Shown here: piece by piece, positions 58,495 to 64,000 of the stretch
Layout of the letters: the number at the start of each line of letters is the position of its first letter
Numbering within the stretch: position 1 is the stretch's first letter
Origin: Bradyrhizobium sp. U87765 SZCCT0048
GTDB taxonomy: Bacteria > Pseudomonadota > Alphaproteobacteria > Rhizobiales > Xanthobacteraceae
Reading direction: 5' to 3'
Assembly: GCF_018131225.1 (NCBI RefSeq)
Contig: NZ_JAFCMM010000001.1
Span: 1,674,001 to 1,738,000 of the forward strand
Length of the DNA stretch: 64,000 bases
Notes under the pieces: model-generated
What the model was told of the DNA's origin: nothing
Databases searched by the model: none
Seen by the model: only the letters and a program-made list of their open reading frames with translations
Translations under genes and position numbers: made by a program

Positions 58495-59667
58495 TCAGAT
58501 CGTTTCGAACTGCCGGCGCTCGTCGTGGTGTGCGCCCGCCGGCTGGCGCAGTCGCGCGGGCTCGATCGCGGCGAACCTGCACAGGGTTCGCTCGATCAGC
58601 GCGCGCGGAATATCCCGCACGATGAAGACGAGCCGCGTGGTGCGGTCATCTGTCGGCCAGGCATCGAGATCTCTGGGCGGATGGAACACGTGCTGCACGC
58701 CATGGACCACCACCGGGCGGTCGGGCTTCTCCGCGACATTGACGAGGCCCTTGAAGCGCAGCAACTCCTCGCTCTTGAGCGAGGCGACGTAGTCGAGCCA
58801 GGTCGCGAACGGCTCCCATGCCACCGGGCCGTCGATCAGCAGGCTGAACGATTGCACGCCATGGTGATGGCTGCCGTGGCCATGGTGCCCATGGTCACCA
58901 TGACTGTGACCGCCATGGTCATGATGATCGTGCGACGGATCGGTGCAGCCGGCATCATGACAATGATGGTGCGGCGTCCCGGCGGCGAGCGACGGAGCGC
59001 TGCGCGCGAACCAGGCGACAACCTCGGCGCTGCGCGCCGCCGGATCGAACAGGCCGATATCGAGCACGTCCGCCGGATCGACCGCCCCATCGCGCACCAG
59101 AAGAATGTCGGCCGTGGGATTGAGACCGGACAGCCGGGTGGTGAGGCTTTCCACGGTCGCGTGCGCGGCAAGATCGGTCTTGGTGATCAGCAGACGGTCT
59201 GCGACGGCGACCTGCTTGACCGCCTCGGCATAGCTGCGCAGCGTTGCCTCGCCGTTGACCGCGTCGACGGTCACCACGATACCATCGATGCGGTAGCGCG
59301 CCGCGATGTCGGGATCGACCATCAGGGTGTGGAGCACGGGCGCCGGATCGGCGAGGCCGGTGGTTTCCAGCAGGATGCGGGAGAAGCGTGGCAGGTCGCC
59401 GGCCTCGCGCCGGCGCAGCAGGTCCTTGAGCGTTTCGACGAGGTCGCCGCGCACCGTGCAGCAGATGCAGCCGTTGTCGAGCAGCGCGAAGCGTTCCTCG
59501 CTGGTCTCGATCAGGAGATGATCGAGGCCAACCTCGCCGAACTCGTTGATGATCGCCACGGTGCCGTCGAGCTCCGGCTTCCGTAGCAGATGGTTCAGCG
59601 CCGTGGTCTTGCCGCTGCCGAGGAAGCCGGTCAGCACCGTGACGGGAACGAGGTCGGCTGCGGCCAT
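58495..59667 (-). CDS. CobW/COG0523-family G3E GTPase metallochaperone with His-rich insert
   Basis: A 390-residue G3E GTPase. Walker A is GFLGSGKTT (14-22), the CxCC metal motif is in NGCICCTVRG (C67, C69, C70), and the switch region is ETTGLADPAP and the guanine motif TKTD. Residues 233-269 carry 17 His, a metal-binding arm before the C-terminal CobW domain. Such proteins insert or buffer Zn, Co, Fe or Ni in partner enzymes. It starts 4 bp after the amidohydrolase stop, so metal loading of that enzyme is the obvious hypothesis. The ATG at 59667 is preferred over an upstream TTG. Confidence 0.92.
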   Translation of the reverse strand: MAAADLVPVTVLTGFLGSGKTTALNHLLRKPELDGTVAIINEFGEVGLDHLLIETSEERFALLDNGCICCTVRGDLVETLKDLLRRREAGDLPRFSRILLETTGLADPAPVLHTLMVDPDIAARYRIDGIVVTVDAVNGEATLRSYAEAVKQVAVADRLLITKTDLAAHATVESLTTRLSGLNPTADILLVRDGAVDPADVLDIGLFDPAARSAEVVAWFARSAPSLAAGTPHHHCHDAGCTDPSHDHHDHGGHSHGDHGHHGHGSHHHGVQSFSLLIDGPVAWEPFATWLDYVASLKSEELLRFKGLVNVAEKPDRPVVVHGVQHVFHPPRDLDAWPTDDRTTRLVFIVRDIPRALIERTLCRFAAIEPARLRQPAGAHHDERRQFETI

Positions 59668-59671
59668 ACGG

Positions 59672-61369
59672 TCAGCCCCGCTCGTAGACAATGCGGCCTT
59701 CGAACAACGTCGTCAGCACGCGGGTGTCGGCGAGTTCGTCATTCGGCGTCTCGAAGACGTTGCGATCGAGCACGATGATGTCGGCGGACTTGCCGACTTC
59801 GATCGACCCCGTGGTGCGGCCAAGGCCGATCGCCCGCGCCGCGCTGATGGTGTAGGTCTCGAGCACAGTGGCGAGGTCGAGCGCCTGCTCCGGCCACAGC
59901 GACTGGCCCGGGAACTCGCCGGACGGATTCTGGCGGGTGACCATGCCCTCGATGCCGGTCCACGGATCGGGGTTGGGCACCACCGGCCAGTCCGAACCGC
60001 CGGCGATCAGTGCGCCCGCCTCGTGCAGGCTCTTGTTGGGCCAGAACCGCGTTGCCCGCTCCTCGCCCATCGCCGCCTTGTGGCCCTCGAGGAACACGGT
60101 CGGATACCAGATGATCGGCGACAGGTCCGCGGCGACGCCGAGCGCGGCAAAACGCGCGATGTCCTGCGGCGCGATATAGCTGGCGTGGGCGATGTGGTGG
60201 ACGAGCGTGGTCGGGCCGTTGAAGCTGCGCACGACATCGATGGCGTCGAGCGCCTGGCTCACCGCGGCATCGCCGGCGCAGTGGATCTTGACCGCGATGT
60301 TCTGCTTCTCGCACTTGCCGACCCAGCGCACGAGGTCCGGCACCGTCAGCATGGTGGTGCCGCGGAAACAGCAGCCATGGATGGGATCGGCGACATAAGG
60401 CTCGTGGAACGCGGCGGTCTTGGCGCCCGGCACGCCGTCGAGGAAGATTTTTGCGTAGTCCGGCCTGGCATGGACACCGCGATAGCTCTCGCGCAGCGCA
60501 AACAGCGCATCGCCGGCGAGGCCGAACATGAATGACGGCTCGATCGCCGGCATCGCCGCGACCGACCACGCCGTCAGCTCGCCACGGTCGTCGAGGCCCT
60601 TCAGCGCCGCAAGGATCGGCTGCATGCTGGCCGCATCAAGAAAGCCGGTGACGCCGTAGGAGTTGAGCAGCGCGATCGAGCGGGCCACTGCCGCGCGGTC
60701 CATCTCGGCGGTGTAGTGGCCGGACTCGGCGAGCGCACGCTCGACGAGGCCCGACGCGGCTTCGATCATCACGCCGGTCAGCGCGCCGGTGTTGGGATCG
60801 CGGCCGATCTCGCCCTGCTCGGGGTTCGGCGTATCGCGGGTGATGCCGGCGAGCTTCAGCGTCGCCGAATTGACCCAGCGGTTGTGATAGGTATCGTCGC
60901 GCAGCAGCACCGGGTTGTCGCCACTGGCGGCATCGAGCAGCGCCAGCGCCTCGGTGGTGTTGATGCGGCCCAGCTGATCGGTGCCCCACTGGCCGCCGAC
61001 GATCCAGCTGCCGGGCTTTGCCTTGGCGGCGGCCGCCGCGATGCGGTCGGCGATGTCGCGAATGCTCAGTGTCGAGGGAAAGCGCGTCTCGTAGAGATCG
61101 GCCTGCCCGCCCATCATGATGTGGTTGTGAACGTCGACGATGCCGGGCATCGCCATGCGGCCCTGCAGATCGAGAATCCGGGTCGCCTTGCCGATCATCG
61201 AGGTGACATCGGCTTCGGACCCGACCGCGACGATGCGACCGCCCTTGATCGCGACCGCGCTCGCCCACGACCGTGACGGATCGACCGTATAGATGCGGCC
61301 ATTCCGGATCACGAGATCGGCGGCCTGAGACTCCTGCACCATGGGGAAAACGTCCTGTTCAACTGTCAT
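59672..61369 (-). CDS. YtcJ-like metal-dependent amidohydrolase
   Basis: A 565-residue amidohydrolase of the YtcJ/amidohydrolase-3 class. Metal-site motifs are VDVHNHIMMGG near residue 90, KIHCAGDAAV, LVHHIAHASYI and the Asp in AGGSDWPVVPNPDPW. The C-terminal beta-sandwich ends SIEVGKSADIIVLDRN. It hydrolyses C-N bonds of amides or cyclic compounds; the exact substrate is unknown. The ATG at 61369 gives the family start. It is coupled to the CobW metallochaperone and lies 114 bp after the amine oxidase gene, suggesting one pathway for an N-substituted amine. Confidence 0.9.
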   Translation of the reverse strand: MTVEQDVFPMVQESQAADLVIRNGRIYTVDPSRSWASAVAIKGGRIVAVGSEADVTSMIGKATRILDLQGRMAMPGIVDVHNHIMMGGQADLYETRFPSTLSIRDIADRIAAAAAKAKPGSWIVGGQWGTDQLGRINTTEALALLDAASGDNPVLLRDDTYHNRWVNSATLKLAGITRDTPNPEQGEIGRDPNTGALTGVMIEAASGLVERALAESGHYTAEMDRAAVARSIALLNSYGVTGFLDAASMQPILAALKGLDDRGELTAWSVAAMPAIEPSFMFGLAGDALFALRESYRGVHARPDYAKIFLDGVPGAKTAAFHEPYVADPIHGCCFRGTTMLTVPDLVRWVGKCEKQNIAVKIHCAGDAAVSQALDAIDVVRSFNGPTTLVHHIAHASYIAPQDIARFAALGVAADLSPIIWYPTVFLEGHKAAMGEERATRFWPNKSLHEAGALIAGGSDWPVVPNPDPWTGIEGMVTRQNPSGEFPGQSLWPEQALDLATVLETYTISAARAIGLGRTTGSIEVGKSADIIVLDRNVFETPNDELADTRVLTTLFEGRIVYERG

Positions 61370-61483
61370 CAGATCATTGCCGTCGGCGCGTCGCGAACAA
61401 TCAACCATATGGCTGATGTGTCGTCCGTCCCGCCCGCCGCACGGCCGAAGTCCGGCGCCGCACGGGCGCCGGATTGTGCCCCG

Positions 61484-63484
61484 TCAGCTGCAGCAATGGC
61501 CGTTCGCGTCGCGGCCGTCGACGCTGCGCGCGTTGCGCTCGGCCGGCAGGTCCATGGCCGGGTTGGCGTCGAAGAAGCCGTTCGGCTTCAGCATGAAGCC
61601 CGCATACTCCACCGGCATCACCGGAAAATCCTCCGGCTTGCAGACATGGGTGTGGCCGAACGAGTGCCACAGCACGATGTCCTGGTTGTCGATGTCGCGG
61701 TTCTGCTGGATGTAGCGCGGCAGGCCGTCGCCGCCGGCATGGACGTTGGGATAGTCGCCGCTGGCATACTTCTCCGCCGGGTCATGGCGCGTCACCCAGA
61801 CATGACGAGTCGCGAAGCCGCCGCGATGGCGCACGGTGCTGCCCTCCTGCGCCAGCATCAGCGGGCTCGGCTGCACGATCAGCTTGTAGCCGGTCGGCTT
61901 GCCGACGCTGTTCTTCTGGTTCGGATTGACCACTTTCCAGTAACGGCCCGTGGCGCCGTCGGCGATTCGCGCCGCGTCGCGCTCGCGCTGCAGCGTGCGG
62001 CTGGTGGTGTCGAACACATTGCCATAGGGATTGTCCTTGCCCCAGGGCCGCGGCACGAACTCGTGCTCGGTGACGCTGTTGCCGCCGCCGTCGACATCCA
62101 TGTGCAGGCGCACATTGAAGAAGTGCTGGTGGGTCGGGCCGCCGAGACCGTCATCGACCATACCGCCCCACGGATAGGTCGCCCCCGGCGCCACCGCCGC
62201 GGTCTGGATGATGCCGGTGAGCTTGGCCTCGAGCTGGATGGTGCCGTCCTGGTAGAGATACCAGTAGAAGCCGTAATCATAATTGCCGACGGTGGCGAAG
62301 AAGCTGATCACCAGGCGGCGGGAGCGGCGCACTTCATAGGTGTCGTTGCGGAACTCGTAGTGCTTCCAGAGGATGCCATAGTCCTCCTCATGCATGCACA
62401 CCGCGTTCTTCATCACGAACGGACGGCCGAGATCATCGGCCGCCGGAATGTCGAAATAGCGGATATGGCCGAGGCAGTCGCATCCCAGTTCCAGCGCATT
62501 GGCGAGCTTGCCAAGGCCATACTCGCCGGCATCGAACGCGCTCTTCCAGTAATGGTTGGCGGTGGGATCGGCGTAGGGCACCACCATCTCGGTGACGCTG
62601 GCGCGATGGACGATCGAGCGCTTCCTGCCCTTGTCGTCGTAGGACAGCTGATGCAGCACGAGGCCCTCGCGCGGCGTGAAGCCGACACGGAAATTCCAGC
62701 GCTGCCAGGACACCTCCCAGCCATCCACCGTAAAGCTGGCGCCCTCCGGCTGCACGATGTGCAACGGCTTGATGTCGGTGCGGGTCTCGCTGATCGATTC
62801 GCGATTGTAGTCGCGGTTCTTGCGCGGGATCGGCACCACCACCTCGTCGTCGACAAGGTCGGTGACACGGTTGGCGACGAGATCGACGACCGCGACCACG
62901 CCCTCGATCGGATGGGCGTAGCCGTTGTCCTTGAGGTGAGAGCGATAGTAGCTGACAGCACGAACGATGCGGCGGCCCTTCTCGACATCGCGACCGAAGA
63001 AGCCTGACGAGAACGGATCGATCTGCGCCAGCTCCATGTCGGCATCGGTGAGGCCGCGGCGGCGCATCGCCCGCCGCCAGCCCTCATCGGCCTTGACGAT
63101 CTGCTCGCAGCGCGCAAATTCTTCGAGCATCACCGGCGGCTGGCCATAAGGCGCGGCATCGTTGGGCAGCCGCGCCCACTGGCTGACCGCCCCGGCGGTC
63201 AGGTCGACCACGGCCTCGTGCGCGGCACCCGTACGGGCATCCAGCACCAGCAGGAAAGCCCGGCGGGCGAGCGCCGCGCCGCCGGCATGGGCGGCGAGCT
63301 CCGCCTTGGTCGGCTCGGCCAGATGGACCATGGCAAAGCGCGTCTCCGGGCCGAGTTTCTGGCTAGCCGTCAGCAGGCTGGTGGCCAGCTCGATTTCCTG
63401 GAGCGACAGCGGATCGAGCGGATGACCGACCCCCAGGGCCTTTTCCGCCGCGGGGGCGCAGGCGCAGGTGTCCGTTTGCGACAT
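61484..63484 (-). CDS. Primary copper-containing amine oxidase
   Basis: A 666-residue quinoprotein amine oxidase that converts primary amines to aldehydes, ammonia and H2O2. The topaquinone precursor is Tyr402 in TVGNYDYGF, and the catalytic base is Asp318 in AFDAGEYGLG. Copper ligands are His452 and His454 in THQHFFNV, with a third His in SFGHTHVCKPEDFPVMP. No signal peptide is obvious; the Cys-containing N-terminus (TDTCACAP) is unusual. It heads the operon with the amidohydrolase, CobW protein and Liv importer. Phenethylamine- or tyramine-like substrates are typical of bacterial members. Confidence 0.95.
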   Translation of the reverse strand: MSQTDTCACAPAAEKALGVGHPLDPLSLQEIELATSLLTASQKLGPETRFAMVHLAEPTKAELAAHAGGAALARRAFLLVLDARTGAAHEAVVDLTAGAVSQWARLPNDAAPYGQPPVMLEEFARCEQIVKADEGWRRAMRRRGLTDADMELAQIDPFSSGFFGRDVEKGRRIVRAVSYYRSHLKDNGYAHPIEGVVAVVDLVANRVTDLVDDEVVVPIPRKNRDYNRESISETRTDIKPLHIVQPEGASFTVDGWEVSWQRWNFRVGFTPREGLVLHQLSYDDKGRKRSIVHRASVTEMVVPYADPTANHYWKSAFDAGEYGLGKLANALELGCDCLGHIRYFDIPAADDLGRPFVMKNAVCMHEEDYGILWKHYEFRNDTYEVRRSRRLVISFFATVGNYDYGFYWYLYQDGTIQLEAKLTGIIQTAAVAPGATYPWGGMVDDGLGGPTHQHFFNVRLHMDVDGGGNSVTEHEFVPRPWGKDNPYGNVFDTTSRTLQRERDAARIADGATGRYWKVVNPNQKNSVGKPTGYKLIVQPSPLMLAQEGSTVRHRGGFATRHVWVTRHDPAEKYASGDYPNVHAGGDGLPRYIQQNRDIDNQDIVLWHSFGHTHVCKPEDFPVMPVEYAGFMLKPNGFFDANPAMDLPAERNARSVDGRDANGHCCS

Positions 63485-63665
63485 GGCATTTTTACCCTTG
63501 ATGAACCTGCGCGAGTGTCAGCGCGGCCGGCCCGGTTGAAAATCAACCGTTCGGTGGACGACCGCACTGCAGCATGGCAGGGACAGCCGCTGAGACAGCC
63601 GCAGGCCGCGGCAACGGGACGGCGCATTCCGCAACGGCCGGCAAGGGCTCCGGCCGACGGCCGTT

Positions 63666-64000
63666 TCAGTGGAACCGGGACATCAGGGCAACCACCGCCG
63701 AGCGGTTCTCCACCCCGAGCTTCTCGAAGATGTGCAGCAGATGGGTCTTCACCGTCGCGAGGCTGATGGTCAGGCAGGCGCTGATCTCGCGGTTGGTGCG
63801 GCCGCAGCACAACAGGTCGATCACCTCGCGCTCCCGCGCCGTCAGGCCGTAGCGCGTGATCTTGCGATCGATGGTCTCCATGGTCGATTCACGCAGCAGC
63901 GTGAACTCCATGTATTCGTGCATCTTGGCAGCCATGGTCATGGCGCTGTCGGGAATTGCCATGCCGTCGCGCCACATCACGCTCATGCCAGCCACGATCC
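63666..64000 (-). CDS. LuxR-type HTH regulator, N-terminus outside window
   Basis: The visible roughly 111 residues end in a complete LuxR/FixJ-type DNA-binding domain: RYGLTAREREVIDLLCCGRT, then NREISACLTISLATVKTHLL and HIFEKLGVENRSAVVALMSR. The frame stays open to the right window edge without a convincing start, so an upstream sensor or receiver domain probably exists. It lies 181 bp upstream of the amine oxidase gene on the same strand and is a candidate regulator of that operon. The gap between them holds no gene. Confidence 0.85.
   Translation of the reverse strand, partial: IVAGMSVMWRDGMAIPDSAMTMAAKMHEYMEFTLLRESTMETIDRKITRYGLTAREREVIDLLCCGRTNREISACLTISLATVKTHLLHIFEKLGVENRSAVVALMSRFH

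Noticed and set aside
1..64000. tRNA, rRNA, CRISPR array, insertion sequence or prophage
   Set aside because: Reading through the window I found no such sequence: no regularly spaced direct repeats, no transposase or integrase motifs and no rRNA-like stretches. The repeated palindromes are REP-like, not CRISPR.

Overview
The window is GC-rich, densely coded DNA with many 1-4 bp gene overlaps. The gene families are Liv-type ABC importers, SCP2-like thiolases with DUF35 partners, AMP-forming acyl-CoA ligases and IclR/LysR/TetR regulators. Together with short interspersed CCTCAT...ATGAGG palindromes, these fit a Bradyrhizobium/Rhodopseudomonas/Afipia-type alphaproteobacterium (inference from gene content and style; no rRNA or marker gene is present). 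I see no transposase, phage gene, tRNA or CRISPR. It looks like a chromosomal catabolic region.

Layout. 1-5.5 kb: a MaoC-like dehydratase (cut by the window edge) and a thiolase, divergent from a TetR regulator and two acyl-CoA ligases, with a probable TetR operator between them. 5.7-9.5 kb: a CmcJ-like oxygenase and a Tat-exported molybdenum hydroxylase pair (IorAB type). 9.7-14.4 kb: a complete Liv ABC importer. 14.7-24.2 kb: a beta-oxidation-like set (SDR, thiolase-like protein with DUF35 partner, two acyl-CoA ligases, MaoC hydratase, enoyl-CoA hydratase) around an IclR regulator. The same operator-like motif, TGCGAAA-N5-TTTCGCA, lies in three promoter regions of this set. 24.4-30.4 kb: a SAF-domain oxidoreductase, then a 930-bp leader holding a cobalamin riboswitch and a separate 26-bp Zur-like palindrome, then a TonB receptor and a PepSY membrane protein.

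30.6-47.1 kb: a SnoaL-like protein divergent from a second IclR with a perfect 20-bp palindrome between them. A long same-strand block follows, listed here in transcription order: 2-hydroxycarboxylate transporter, MFS transporter, NAD-isocitrate-dehydrogenase-like enzyme, ThDP enzyme, iron alcohol dehydrogenase, PhaE, PhaC, CoA-transferase and alpha/beta-hydrolase. Upstream lie a periplasmic binding protein and a TctDE-like two-component system. Read in order, the enzymes could carry citrate to 2-oxoglutarate, succinate semialdehyde, 4-hydroxybutyrate, 4-hydroxybutyryl-CoA and a poly(4-hydroxybutyrate)-type polymer. That reading is an inference and is the most exciting hypothesis here.

47.1-53.0 kb: an aromatic ring-cleavage-like set (FAD monooxygenase, binding protein, SnoaL, VOC dioxygenase, FAH hydrolase) with a divergent LysR. 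53.0-64.0 kb: a glutamine-amidotransferase-like protein, then an amine/amide utilisation operon. It contains copper amine oxidase, YtcJ-like amidohydrolase, a His-rich CobW-family metallochaperone and a Liv importer whose permease and ATPase are fused. A LuxR-type regulator, cut by the window edge, precedes it.
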